NCBI GenBank assembly: GCA_029964075.1
Contig: CM057129.1
Span: 16,173,430 to 16,237,429 of the forward strand
DNA from: Patiria pectinifera
Lineage: Eukaryota > Echinodermata > Asteroidea > Valvatida > Asterinidae
Length of the DNA: 64,000 nt
Reading direction: 5' to 3'
In this document: positions 40,801 through 55,800 of the stretch, piece after piece
Numbering within the stretch: the first letter of the stretch is position 1
Layout of the letters: every line of letters starts with the position of its first letter
Notes under the pieces: model-generated
Databases searched by the model: none
What the model was told of the DNA's origin: nothing
What the model saw: only the letters and a program-made list of their open reading frames with translations
Program-made: the position numbers and the translations under genes

Positions 40801-43800
40801 ATTTTATTGAGGTAAAGATGGTGTTGTACGCAGTGCCTGCCTTTATTGCGACGTCACTTTAAAAAAATGCGGGTTTTTTTTCTTGGGGGGGGGGGGCATG
40901 GCCCCCGTTGCCCCCTACTCTTGTGACGTCACTATATTCAGTATAGTGTAGATTAATTTCTACTTTACTGTAGGTTCTTAAAAAAAAATCTACACTTAAA
41001 CTGTAGATTATTTAAGGAATCTACAGTTTTTGTTGTGACTAGCCTCTGCAAAAAAAATATTTTCCACTAATTTTGTAAAGTAACAGTCCACTTTAAAATT
41101 TCACAGTCTTTTTTTTGTAGTAAAATGTACGAGTTTTGGGGTATTTTTCAAAATAATTGTGCATATACCTGATTTTAATCCTAAAAATATCGTGGAATCC
41201 ACCACCCCTCCCGTACATTTTCTCTGATATCGTCGCAACGCATTTTTTGCTGCCGAGCCTTCGAGAGTTTTTTTTCCGCTGACCGAGGCAGGTAGGCCAA
41301 AATGTGAACTTTTCCCATTGACCGTGCTAAATGTACACGCATGAGAGAGTAAACTACACAAGACTTAACTACAAAAGACCATAACAAAACCCTTTGTCAG
41401 ATTGAATTGTGAAAACTTAACAGATGTACTTATTATAATGGATGTCTTTATATGCATTATTTTATTAGCGGGTGCCGCGCGAACTAGCTGGGTGGAGTCG
41501 TATGTAAAGCCCTCAATATAAAATTTACGAATTTTTGAGAAGGGGTTATTATACAGTCAAGTTTCGAAATGCATATTTATATATTGTACCAATTCGTACG
41601 ATCGACGGTTAAGGGTTGTATGCTTATGTAGTACCTTGACCTCAAGTTGCATGTTGACCCCAAGTGGGCGTGGTAAACCTTGGTGAAGCATTATTTTGCC
41701 ACATTTTTCATCATCAGCGTTTTGTTTTGCGTAATAGCGATACGTTTTGGAGTGTTTTCATTTAGACTAGAAAACTAAAGTGTCAAAGAAACAAATTTGC
41801 CAAAAAAGCAAAACAAAACAAATACAAGTCATGATTCCCCCCATGCCAACCGTGACTTCACAGGACAGTGACATGGGACCTGCACACACTCCTTACGCCT
41901 TTTAAATACGTGACACACAGACAGACAGACAGCGTGGGATCTTTTAATATAGGATATCGATCATCGAAGAAAAAACAAAACAAATACAGCTGTGATCTAG
42001 CTTATAGAATAGTCTGTTGAAAAAAACGAAAGGAAGGACATAGCAAACGAAAGGTTTACATTGGAGGAATTCGGAAGCGGATTTGAAACCATCATTGACA
42101 CTGACAGAGAGAAAACCTCACCGATGTCCGGAGACCAAGCCATACTTCCGGTAGTGGTGATGCTAATGCCGACGTCACTCCAACCATCCGATGTGTTCAA
42201 GTTTGGGAACAGCATAGCGTCTGCCACAAGATTTCCTAAAGCACATTCGGCAGAGGCGCAAGCTGCAAAATCTAGGTCGACAGTCGTCTGCCCGACGACC
42301 TGATTGGCTACTTCGGTCACGTGGTCTCTCCAGGGCTCCATCTCTTCCAAAATGTCCTCGTCTTTGAGTACACGTCAAAATGAAACAAATGTAACGAGGG
42401 TAACGAAATGACACAAGTCTGAAAACCAGGTTGTCAGACTTTTACGTTTGAAATCGTATTATTGACAAATCCTCATAGTGTATTTTTTTCTAGAGAGTTT
42501 TCCATTGAAAGGATCACCGCAATCAAATTAATAATGTTTGAAAGCTTCTGGCTCCATGCCAAAATTACCAAAACAGTCTGACGCTATAATAACAAAGTTT
42601 GAAAAAGGCCATAAATTTAGAATAAAATTGCTACAACGAGAGAGTCGTCAACATCTCTTACACTGCCAAATTCAGAAGTAACCCTAAAACAACAATAGAA
42701 AACAAAAACCCATACAAACAGTTAATTTTGATTTTACCTTCCTCCACACTGTCATCCAACAGGATGGTGTTCCCGCCAAATCCCGTCACAGCGCCCTCAT
42801 CGTCAAACGAGACACTCAAATTGCCCAGATATTTGCCATACTGCCACGCTTGGACCACCAGCACGGTTGCCGTTGGGTCGTGGGCTGGGTGAACCACTGT
42901 GGGGTAGTCACCTCTAGGTGTCTCAGTAGAGGGCTTCTCACCTTTTAAGAGAAACAAAATGGTGCAACGGATCAACAAGAATATTCGCTCGTGCCCACCG
43001 CCTTATGCCAAGGGCGCCCCCTGACGGCTATTCCTTTTCACAAGATGCGAACATTGCAGGCCAGTAAATAGGCCCGAATTTGCATACGCCGTCCAAATCA
43101 CGATTTGCATGTCCTCAATTTTTCTGCTATATTAAAGCATTTTGTGGCCCAGAACTTGAGGGTTTGTAAAAAAAAAAAAAAGGGTGGAAGCCTTGTTTTC
43201 CCTCGAGCTTGTGTTTCTGTGAATTAATGTGGATGAAGTGAGTCCTAAAAATGGAGTGCAGGCATCACTTTTTGGGAACGGCGATGGGCTTCAGGTTTAC
43301 TTTTAGGGGTGATCGTCTTTGGATGGAAATTTCTCCCAAAAGTCATTGAGTTATCCCACCAAAATTGAAAAGAAAGTGAAAGTTGATGAAATAAGCTTTA
43401 ATTTGTGGTGTGTCTCAAACACATTGGAGAGTTGTGAGTATTTCTCCTGAATTTAGGAAGTTGGCGTATTTATCACTGAGGTCTAGTTTTCAAGTTATTT
43501 ACTAGTCTGCAACCTGAAGAAAGTGTGGACGTGGCAAAGCGTTGTGGGTAGGTCATGATCAATGCATGTCATGCCGTGAGGGCATGGGTTAAGAGTTGAT
43601 CTTCTAGCTTATACTTTCAATGCCGTCTGTCTGTTTTTGTTGGGGTGTGTGTTTGTTCGTTGGGTTGTTTTTGCGAGCCATGATTTCCAAGGGGAGAAAT
43701 TGGTTTTGAAGTGTTAACAACTAGAGGAAGAGATCTGAGCTCGACCAGATATTGCTATGTGGCGTGTTTGATTTTTTTTCTTTCGTAGCCTATCAACGAA

Positions 43801-46800
43801 GAGTACTCCCGGGAAAATATTGAGAAAAACTTGAGGTTGGCTCGAACAACTTGGCGCTATTTAACATCATTAAAAGCACCGACAGGCAACCTCGTCCACA
43901 TGGACTACTTTCAAGCTCGAGCCAATAGCTTCATCCTGCTTATCATGATATTCCGTGTTAAACTGCCCTTTTAATTTGTAAGATTATTATCTCGCTGAAA
44001 CTGTGAAAACGATCATGTGTTTCCGATCTGGCTCCACGACGAATTGCTTCACGCATTGTAAAAACCAAATACTGCCTCTGACTATTCCTCAACTAACAGA
44101 CCTTATGCGTAGCCGCCATCTTTGAGGGCAATGCCTTTGTTTTATTGGAATATGCACGAGTAAACCTTTTGTGCATAATTGTTACTGAATTAAAACAACA
44201 AAAGATGCCCTCTAAGATGGCTGATGCGCATAAGGTCTATCACAGGGTGAGTAAAAAAAGAAAAGAAAAGAAGGAAACCCAATTGCGACCCCTATTTTTT
44301 TTTTAAAGAAGTTCTGCATGTAGTACTTTTTCAGATCTAGGATGTGAAAGCCCAATAAAAAAGCTTTCTTTTTTGTATAAAAGAATCGCTCAAATCACTC
44401 AATCCTTTTCGCGTTACGGAATTTTGAACACAGACACAGTTTCAAAATGTTGCCCACGGCATCACATTTAAGGTACGTGATATTTCAGTAAAATGATATG
44501 TCCATGATATTATCGACTTGAGCAATATTGTGGCGCCATTGGAGTTATAGGCCACGATGAATGCTTGACCCCCAAAATAGTAAATTGCCCCTTTCAATAG
44601 GGCATTGTTAATACCTTCCCCCTTAAGTTTTTTTTCATTTTAAAGTTTCATTGACGTATGCTGCTAGCATTCTGTATTCAACCTTAACAAACAGCAAGGT
44701 TCATCCTGCGGTTATACACATTCCCAAACTAATATAAACAGGGCCGGCTTTCATTTAAACTTGTCACGCCTGACGCCAATTCAAGTGTATTTTCATTAAC
44801 ATGAAAATACTATTCATAAAAACTAGACTGATAAAATATCCTCAACTCGCCCCAAACTTGCCATCTATCGATCATAAAGATTTGGTCCTTAAATTGTCAT
44901 TCCCTATATGGAACTGATAACACTGCAACTAGAGCCACAACGTTTGGTGAGTTGGAACTATTTTATTGGCCAGTTAAGCTGTGACTATTTTTATGAACAG
45001 AAATTCATCCGTTTCCAGTGGGACCATTTGTTTCTACTTGCACAAAACAGCATCCTTTTGGGTCGATACATTTCAGTATACATTTTATTGACACTGATGA
45101 CGTCGTCAATTAAAAAGTCCAAACTTAATATTAACATTTGGGCTTCCTTTTTTTTTTTTTTACCTCACCTTATAATATTCAAGATACTCGGATAATTATT
45201 ATTAGCCCTGGCATAGTGCTCAGTGCTTCCAGTCTGGAACAAGCACTTTGCCAGATCAATTTCATTTAGTTCCAGAAATTGTTTAAGTAGAGATTGCGGG
45301 TAGCGCCATGTGGAAGACGTGTGGTTCTGAAAACAACCGGTTGGTTGAGTGTAGAACTTAACGTTTCGGACAGTGCGCTATGTTCGTCCTTAGGAGGGCG
45401 AGTGGTGATGCACAAAGCACACTGTCCGAAACGTCGAGTTCTACACTCAACCAACCGGTTCTTTTCAGAACCACACTTCTTCCAAGAATAGATTACTTTC
45501 CACATGGTGTTACCCGCAATTTTTCTACTTTATCTCATCCGCCATGAAAAGCTTCAAGTCATGTAAAGAAATTGTTTAGTGATTCGTATTATATACTTTT
45601 ATATATTTTTCAGTATTTCGTTTCTACAGCATAAATTCTAGGGATGAGTTAAGGGATCATCCAACTGGCTCTCAAGCCAAAAAAAGAGAGGGAAACCTAG
45701 TCCCTTCACCCCAAGCACTAACACCCTTCCAATCTACAGATAATACCCACAGGGCTTACCAGTGTAGAGGAGGGTCGAGTCACGGCCACTAACCACCACG
45801 TCCACGCCGACCAGTCTGCTAGCGATGTCCAGCGCCTTGTCGTACCCGGAATGCCCAACTGCAACGATCTGGTTGATGCCTGAGGAAATCAGGCTGTCCA
45901 CGGCCGGCTGCAATCCTTCCACCTCGTCTATAAACGCTAGGTTACCTAGAGTGTTGTAATATGCAAATTAGGGGACTAGATTACGGTGCGGAAGCGTATT
46001 GAAAAGTTTGTTTGTTTGTTTTAAATTTCCATTCATACAAAATAGTTGTTACACAAAATGATAGAAACAAAATAGGTTACACAAATGTTGTATCAAGAGT
46101 AGAATAATGGTATGAACGGGGCGACATCCGAGAGAAGGACAACGCCTTCTGAAGAGGAGCACCCAGTCAAAATTACAGAAAAAAAGAAGTTAATAATAGC
46201 AATGAAAAATATGCAGGGTGAGTAAAAAAAACCCGGAACCCAAACCCCCAAAATTATATTTCATATTCAAAAAAATATGTAGCACCAAACATAATAATGA
46301 CTGGAAAGCCAATTTCATAAGCTACTTTTAGATGAATTTTTTTTACTGAAATTGCTCAATCCGTTCAAAGAATATTACCATTTAAACACAATGACCCTAA
46401 AAACCTCTTTCGTCCAAAAATGCGATTTCAAGAATCGTCGTCACAATTGTCTTCAAAAATCACCAGCGATAAAACCTCAGTTTGAAAGTTAAAAATAAAA
46501 GTCCTTTTGAAGGCCCGTCTTAAAAAAAAATGGGGATTCTATAAATCATACTGTTTGCCTAACCAGGGTTGTTAATAAAAAGATTGTGTGCTGCAGTTGT
46601 TGAAACATATTCTGTGTCATTTTCTTGTTGTTCCAAACAGTCAGAATACACACTAAGCTGCTTTTTTGGACGAAACAAGTTTTAGGGTCATTGCGTTTAC
46701 ATGATGATATTCTTTGAACGCATTGAGGGATTTCAGTATTTTTTTTTCATCTAAAAGTAGCTTATGAAATTGGCATTCCAGTCATTATTATGTTTGGTGC

Positions 46801-49800
46801 TACATACTTTTTCAAATATGAAATATATTCTTTGGGGTTTGGGTTCCGCTTTTTTGACTCACCCGGTACAATCTATTTCGGTTGCATAACTTAAAATAAG
46901 ATGTAGTTCATTTACGGGTTTAACACATGCAATATCACTGTAAACTGATAACAAGTACTGCCTTACTCCGTATGGATAGGAAAGACGGGTACACCATGTG
47001 GAAGAAGTGTGGTTCTAAAAAGAACCGGTTTGGTTGAGTGTAGAACTTGTGCTCTGTTCGTCCTCACTCACCCTCCTGAGGACGAACAGAGCATTTTTTG
47101 GGTTTGGGTTCTGCTGTCTTTGACTCACCCTGTATATATGTCGGGTTATCTGAACAATATAATTATCTTTAATAATAGACATATCTCCAGCGCCTTGAGT
47201 ACCTAATAGTTGGTATAGATACGTGCGCTATATAAGACTCCGATATTATTATTAATAGCTGGCCCGATGCTTTCGGCATCAAAGGGGGCCTTCCATTAAA
47301 GGTGGCCTCCCCGGCAGTGTATAAGCGTGCTCAGTGGCGTAGCCAGGAATTTTTCAGTGGGGGCGCTGGGGGCTGGAACATTCATGGGGGCGTCATGTAG
47401 ATCAATGATATTTTTTAAGAAACTCAAAATCTCAGTGGGGGCGACTGGGGGGCGACAAGGTTTCATGGGGCTCCCGGCTACGCCACTGAGCGTGCTCGGA
47501 CTTGGTCCATAGAATGAGTCTTACTGAAACCGTCCCCAAATTTGTTAATGTTTTACTGGGGTTTTAGCTTTCTCGTTGCCATATACAACGCTGGCCAAGT
47601 TTTTTGTAAAGTGCTCTAGACCAGCCTCTAAAGATGAAATCGCTCGGGTTTATATTCCGTTTTTGTTACCAATTGATCGGTCAAAAAAGTGATCTTACAT
47701 AGCAGATGTTCTCAAATAATCTAGTGAGAGCTTCTCCGCCAGAAACTTTCCGAGCAACATTATGTACAGTCCTCCAAAAACTGTTAACATGCAAGTCTAT
47801 ACTAGTACCATTTTTCCCAATGTAAATATACAAACTTTTTCTGTTATAAATGTGCAGTCAAGCATCCGCCCTCACATAACAATGTCAACGACAAAAAAGG
47901 TCAGAAAGAAAATCGAAAACCATTCTGCATAATCCCTGAGCAATTATTCAGTCTATAAAATGTTAGATTTCCAGCAGTTATGCGCGATATGTGAAGCGTA
48001 CTATCTGGGTAGGCCTACTATAGAAAGTAGGGCAATCCATTTCCATCACGGTGACTTGAGTAATGATATTTTTAGACTGTGTTAAATAGTAAGCGCCTTC
48101 AGTCTAGACTGTGTCCCCAAGGGCGGATCTAGAACACAATTTTGGAGGGGGCCAAAAAAATGTTGGTCCCCCAAAAAGTGGGTAAAAAAAATAGCGGCGT
48201 GGGGTTCGGGGCCCGCTTAAGGGCCCCGAAAAAAATTTGGATTCTAGATGCTCTGTGGTGCGATCTGAGGCAATTTCTGACCACTTTAACCAATGTTTTT
48301 GAGGAAAAGATGGTGGTGTACTCATTTCCTGCCTTTATTTCGACGTCACAAAAAAAAATAAAAAAATTGGTTTCGTTTTTTTTTTTGGGGGGGGGGCCAT
48401 GGCCCCCTTTGGCCCCCCCTGGATCCGCCCTTGTGTGTTCCCCCCCCCCCCCAAATACGGGGACCCTCAGTCGGCATCCATAATAACGTTTCGGGGGTTG
48501 ACCATTAATTAATTATATTCTCAGTAGAACCAAAAGACTTATGGCGATTAAACATAGTGTTTCTATCTACAATGTATTGGTTAATTCGTATTTGAATTAT
48601 GGAGTCTTGGCATGGGGTGGTTTGATTTGAATCTACCCATCTTAAACAACAGGATTGTTTCACTACAATAGAAATACATCAGGAATGCCTGCCATCATGC
48701 CTAAATTTAACTTTTCACCTCTTTGTTTTAAGTTTAAAATTCTTAAGTTTGAAGAAGTTTATCATTTCAGATTGGTTCACACTAGTATGATTATTGTCAT
48801 AAATCGCTTCAAAAAAATTTAAGTTGTGATATTTTCCCTTTGAACCAGGATACTCATTCGTGTACTACCCGTCAAAGCAATCTCATCCATTTGAAGGCAC
48901 ATGAAGACTCGACATTGCTTTTGCTAACTACCCCCATACTGACATGTTTTGCCTACCATTGTTAATTTTGTTTTCAGAAACGACTTAGTGAACTTGACAA
49001 AAAAAGGTGTTCATGAAGCATTTAAAAGAATTGTATTTAGACAAGTACAGGAAATAGCTCTGTGCCAATTTTAATGGTTTTCCTGTCCATAAGGAGCAAG
49101 GCAGTACTTGTTATCAGTTTACAGTGATACTGTATGTGTTAAACCCGTAAATGAACTAGGCTCATCTTATTATAAGTTATGCAACCGAAATAGATTGTAT
49201 CGGGTGAGTCAAAAAACGGAACCAAAACCCCAAAGCATATATTTCATATTTGAAAAAAATTATGTAGCACCAAACATAATAATGACTGGAATGCCAATTT
49301 CATGAGCTATTTTTAAATGAAATAATTACTGAAATTGCTCAATCCGTTCAAAGAATATCACCTTAAACGCAAACTCTAAAACCTTTTTTTCGTAAAAAAA
49401 AACCAGTTTATTGTTTATTCTGACAGTTTGGAACAACAAAAAATGACACAGAATACTTGTTTCAACAACTGTCAACAACTGTAATACACAATATCTTTAT
49501 TAACAACCCTGGCAAACAATATCATTTATAAAATCCACTTTTTTACAAGACGGGCCTTCAAAAGGACTTTGTTGAATATTTTTAACTTTCAAACTGAGGT
49601 TAGGCTGGTGATGTTTGAAGACAATTGTGACGACGATTCTTGAAATGGCATTTTTGGACGAAAGACGTTTTAGGGTCATTGTGTTTAAATGGTGATTTCT
49701 TTGAACAGATTGAGCAATTTCAGCATTGTTTTCATCTAAAAGTAGCTTATGAAATTGGCTTTCCAATCGTTAGTATGTTTGGTCACGTAACACATTTTTA

Positions 49801-52800
49801 AAAAAATATTAAATATAATTTTGGGGTTTGGGTTCCGCTTTTTTTTGGACTCACCCTGTAGGGCATTTATACTTGTACAGCAATTGGGGGGGGGGGGGGG
49901 GTTGAAGGTGCAGATATAGCGTACTCGGAATGATATATATATGTATATATTCGTAGCTATTAACTGATGACATTTCATTCTGTTTGGGTTTATAAGGGCG
50001 AGGTAATGAATGACGTAGGCCTACCTGTGTTTGCGATATCTGGCGTTTCTGCGTAGCTGTATCCAACGATGCCGACTCTCCGCCCGTTTGCGAATCGGAC
50101 AACATGGTGTTTGGATAGTAAACCATCAAGATTGGGTTCACTGGATGTATCGATGTTACTGGCTATCACTGGAAATGTGAGATTCTGGATGAATCTGGCC
50201 AAGCCTGCTACCCCGAAGTCGAACTCGTGCTGTCCGATAGCCTAAAGAGAGCACACACACAATAATAGTCTTCTTTGTTTACCCAATAGCTCAAAATGCG
50301 CGTGGTAACGGTGTGATAATATGAACATAGTTCAGTGTCATCTTTAGATTTATTTGTCTTCTAAAAATCAGTGAGGCTCGGCGATGAACAGTATTTTTTA
50401 AGTTGCTAACAAATCAGTAATCATTTTTACCTTATGGGGCAGATAGTTTCTATAAAGGTCTTAGGCTGTTCCATAAGGCACCATGTGTGTTTAACAACAA
50501 TAATAAGATCAACGTAGAGAAAGTAGGCCTATACAACGGCGAGCAGCTCGCTTTGTTTGCAACGATTACAAGCGGAGATCCAGCATTAACAGCATGCTGC
50601 CCTCTCTCATATTATGGGACACCCTCGAACTTAACTCCGCAGAATCCGACTACGACTGACGACAATCTCCAAGGAAGTCCACAAGATCACACCATCAAAC
50701 CTGCCGTCAAGCAAGAGTACCAACAATCATGCAACAAGACAGAACTTCGGTCCTCACATCATTGTCCCGCCAAATGTCAACAAACTGTTCACTTTACCCA
50801 AGAACTACATGGGAATGGAACCTGCTACCACATTCGCTCTGCTCCTAATTTCAAAGCTTTTAAATAGGGAATCGAGCACCCAGATCTCCTCAGCTTAGTT
50901 AACAAGGCTCACTTTAAAATTTAGTTCACTGCGCCAACCACTCTGACCCGTACGAGATAACCACTTAGGAGGTGTTTGCGCAGTAACCACCAGAACCAGC
51001 ACCAGAACATGCACATACACCATTTTCGTGTTTTTTTTATGAAGGTGATGAGATCAAAACGAAAAAGTGGAGTTGGGCAGGACATGTTATGAGAAGAGAC
51101 AAACATAGATGAACCCTGAAAGTAACAGATAGGACGCCATTATCGTTGAAGAGGCGGAGAAAAAGACAGCCTAAGAGATGGCGAGATGAAATCTCTGATT
51201 TCATAGGGAAGAAATGGAATCAACTGGCAAGGGACCGAAAAGCATAGAAGTTAGTGGAGAGGACTGCATCCAGCATTGGATCGAATCAGGCTAATGATGA
51301 TGATGATGATGATGGGTATACCGTGGGTATACAACCGGGCATGTGATCACTGTGCACAAACGAGGCCTCCTTCAATGCCGAAAGCATCGTGCAAGCTAAT
51401 GTTCCAATATCTGCCTAATATCTAGCACAATGCTTTCGCCATTGAAGGGGGCCTTCGTGACAGAAGTGACAGCGTGCAGTAATTGGCCTCTGGCGGTGAT
51501 ATAGATAGCAACAGACAAGTATTTTACGAAACTGCACACTGAATGGATTGCTCACTGTGACTTGAAGCTCGAAAAGATGTCTTTCAAACTGAAATGTTTG
51601 GGTGCTGTGTGAGCATGTTGAGAATTTCAAAACATGAACACCGCCGGGCATAACTACTAGACCCATAGATAATGTTATCAGCCTTATCATCCGACTATAA
51701 TTGGCCACTTCAGTTTACGGGTATTTGACCGTTGGAAATGTTTGTTATATTTCCTTTCTCTATGGTTATCCACAAGCAGAGATGAATCATAAATGCTTCA
51801 TAAAGTTCCCAATGTATAATCTAGCTGTTTGGACTCCATTGTTGTATAATCGACTCCAAACATACTGTAAATGTTAACATGTTAAATATAAATCCACATT
51901 GTAAACCTGCCCTATTTACGTACTTATGCAATGTTTTTTCTCAAGCCGCCGTGGTTTGAATAAATGACTCAACTAGAATAGAATATGCATGGGATACAGT
52001 ATTATGTATTCGTTGGCAATTCGTCACTAGTACACACCTGTTGTAAGTGTTTCGTTTACGTGATTTTATTAAAAGCTGATTACTTTACATGTCAATTTTT
52101 AGGTTGAATGCAGTGGCGGATTTACGGGGGGGGGGGTTGTAATTTAGGGGTCTAAACCACCCCTCCCCCTCTTGGTAGGCAGCTAAGCCCTCTCTTAACC
52201 CTAAAAGGGCCGGGGCGGAATCCGTCCCTCTCAACTTTTTCCGCGATAGATTTGATTTTTTTTTTCGCGACTCAAGTTGTTATGTACGGTGGCTCATATT
52301 TGCCAATTTGCTGCGCAAGTCCCTTTTCCTTATGGCGTTATATCGCCGTACTATTGCGTTATATCGCCGTACTATTGCGTTATAACGCCGTACTATTGCG
52401 TTATAACGCCGTACTATTGCGTTATAACGCCGTATTTTATTGCGTTATATCGCCATTTTTTTGAGCGTGGACACTTAATTGAAGTATTTACACGAAATGA
52501 CTCTTAAAAGTCATTTCGTGTAAATACTTCATAACAGTGTAAAAAAATACCCGATTTAAAAAAAAAAATTGAGCGTGGACACTTATGAAGTATTTACACA
52601 AAATGACTCTTAAGAGTCATTTCGTGTAAATACTTCATATGTGTCCACGCTCAAAAAATCGATTTTTTAAATATTTTTTTAAATACTTTGTGGGATGAAA
52701 GGACTTTGGGAGCAAGTAACCAAAATAGACATTTTTAACCGATATTTTGCCCGTTGCCATGGTTACGGGCCGTTATGTGTTTTGGCAATTTTTGGGCAAT

Positions 52801-55800
52801 TTAGAGGCTGCAAAAATTCATTGTTTGCGTTATTTTCGAAGGTCATCAAGCCAAACTGTGAAGTAATATCACAAAAGTAACTATATCATGACAAAGTATC
52901 ATCCTTACCCTTACAAGAAAAAAATAGAAACTTTTCTAAAAATTCCCTTTATATTATTTTTAGGCCCTATATGAAGCATGTTTTTACAACTAGCAAAATT
53001 GCATTTTTTACCCCATTTTTATCCCTCCAAAATGGCACTTGCCAGGGCACTCAGAATAATTTCCCTTCGGCTATGGTTAGTTCAGACAATGGTCTTTTCA
53101 TATCTGGTGAAACAAATCTTGGGTTATTGTATATCCTTTGTGCAGTAGCGCTCCAAAAATGTTAAATTTCACAAAAACCTAAAAAGTGTGTGTTCAGTGG
53201 TTTCCTTTTTTTGAGTAATAACTTGTATAATTGGTATTGTTCATGAATATAGCACATTTTCAAACAGAATCAGACTGTGTATCATTTTTAGACTCCCAAA
53301 GCTCAAAAGAGAGTTTTGCCAATTCGGGTTGAAAACCCACACATTTTTGGAATAAAATCAGTAAGTATATAGTCCCTATGGCATTGACAATGGATGCATA
53401 AAATTGCCTGACTGGGATGAATGTTTACACAAAAAAATACAGAAATTATGCCCAAAATGTTATCTAGACAAGAGTTTGGAAAAATATATAAAAAAACACC
53501 GCTAGTGGTAACAGCAATAGAACCAAGAATGTCATATTATAGAGTATGGTCAACCAATATTTTCCTGACAAATCCGGAAAATTTGGATTTGGATTTTCCG
53601 GAAAATCGGTCAAAGCATGGGGATCACAATGTGATGTACCCCTCCCTTTCAACCCCCCCCCCCAAATACCCGCCAGAAAGGGTTCAAATATGTAAGCACT
53701 TGTGGTTCAGTGGGGAAGTTGATATCTTTTTAATTAACACATTAACAAAACATTTTCTGCTTGTGTACAAAAATCCTGTAATTTATAAGCACCAATACAT
53801 TTAAATTGCTTGTCATGCAACAATGGATGCACCACAGAAGTGTGGCCATGTTGACTACTGATGACAGTTTGGAAGCGACTCAAAATGTCAGGCTGATTAC
53901 AAAATTACGATTTTGGAGGGCATAGCAGCACCCACAACGGTACTATATTCGACTTTATATGTGCTCGATCTTACCATATTTACACGTAGGGCCAAGACAA
54001 TTCAATCAATCAAAATAGAGGCCATTTTGAGTTTTCACTAGAGTGATAGTTGTTTTAAAGTACATGTATTTTAATATAAAAATATATGAGTCATTTGCTC
54101 TTGTAATCGCCATATCTCTTCTCTGTATTGAAAATAATAAACTAAATGCAATTTCGTTAAAAAAAATTACAGCACTATGTACATGTACCTTGTACATGTA
54201 TCCAAATTACACCGCCCCCCCGCTTTCCAGATATTCCAAACCACTCCCACCTGGACAAAAAATAGCCAAACCTACATAGTGCATATAAATATGTGGAATT
54301 TCCGCAAGGCAATATGTAACCTCAACAATAATACATGTTGAATTCTTTGGGAGGGGAGGGGTCGTTGCTCATAATGAGCACTGGAGTTGGAAGAGGGGTG
54401 GCAGGGGGTGGGCTGTGAGATGGGTACGCCTGTTGGTGTAGATTATGAAAGGTTTACTTGCAAATTGATATCTATTTACAATTTTAATGTAGGCAAATAC
54501 AAGGAGCAATCAAAATCTGAATTTGGTGGCAAGGGAAGGGGCAAGGCCTAGCTGGGAGGAGAGGACTAGACATCATTATTTTAATTAATGAATGCACTTC
54601 AATCAGAGGACAATGGATATGGCCATTATTATTCATTGCGGCTTGCAAACACATGAGATTTGCCCATGTGACAATGATTTTACCGACAAAGCCAAGTTAT
54701 TGGTGGGTGGTCACACTCAACCCCAAGCAATGGCCCCAGGGTGGGGGAAGGGGAGGCTGTGAAAAGGAAGTCTATGTAATTTATAAAAAGACCAATGTCT
54801 GAACTAGACCAATGTCTGAACTAACCATAGCCGAAGGGAAATTATTCTGAGTGCCCTGGCAAGTGCCATTTTGGAGGGATAAAAATGGGGTAAAAATGCA
54901 ATTTTGCTAGTTGTAAAAACGAGATAAAAAAAGGAGATTTTTCAGAAGTGTTTCTATTTTTTTCTTGTTAGGGTAAGGATGATACTTTGTCGTGATATAG
55001 TTACTTTTGTGACATTACTTCGCAGTTTGGCTTGATGACCTTTGAAAATAACGCAAAAAATGATTTTTTGCAGCCTAAAAATTGCCCAAAAATTGCCAAA
55101 ACACATAATGGCTCGTAACCATGGCAACGGGCAAAATAAAAGTTTTAAAAGTCTATTTTGGTTACTTGCTCCCAAAGTCCTTTCATCCCACAAAGTTTTA
55201 AAAAATTCGATTTTTTGAGCGTGGACACTTATATGAAGTATTTACACGAAATGACTCTTAATTCGTTGTTACGGATTATTTAATTCGTTATTACGGATTA
55301 TTTAATTCGTTATTACGAAATAAATCTGGTACTCACATGCGGAGAGCACGTGATCAAAATGCACTGAGAGCTGGATAGGGTTTAATCAAAATGCAACATT
55401 TCGGGAACAAATCCCCAGATTGTCTCAAAGCATAGTATCACCGACCCTGATCACAGAATGGCCGGTCTTAAATTTCGCTCAATCAGACGAAGGCCCATTA
55501 GCGACATGCGGCAAATTTTAACAAGATCAAACCAACTAGCATTAGCTTGGAACTTGTAGATTGTGGGAAAAAAAATAAGAGTGATTAGATCAGACTAATT
55601 AACTTCAAAGATACGCAAAAAGCACAGGGGGCATGGCCTTTACCCTCACCTTTTCTTTTTCGCTCATACCCTTGCGACACACCGGTAGAGGAAAACATTT
55701 AAAAAACAGCTTGTATTGGTGCCTTGGCACTTGTGAAATATGAAATTATGAATAAAGAGTGATTTTAGGTCCGAATAATTAACTTAAGAGCGGCGCAAAA

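Noticed and set aside
50487-50867. 126-codon open frame on the plus strand
   Set aside because: No homology I recognise, no splice context, and it lies in the nucleotidase's intron 1 beside LINE debris; likely chance.
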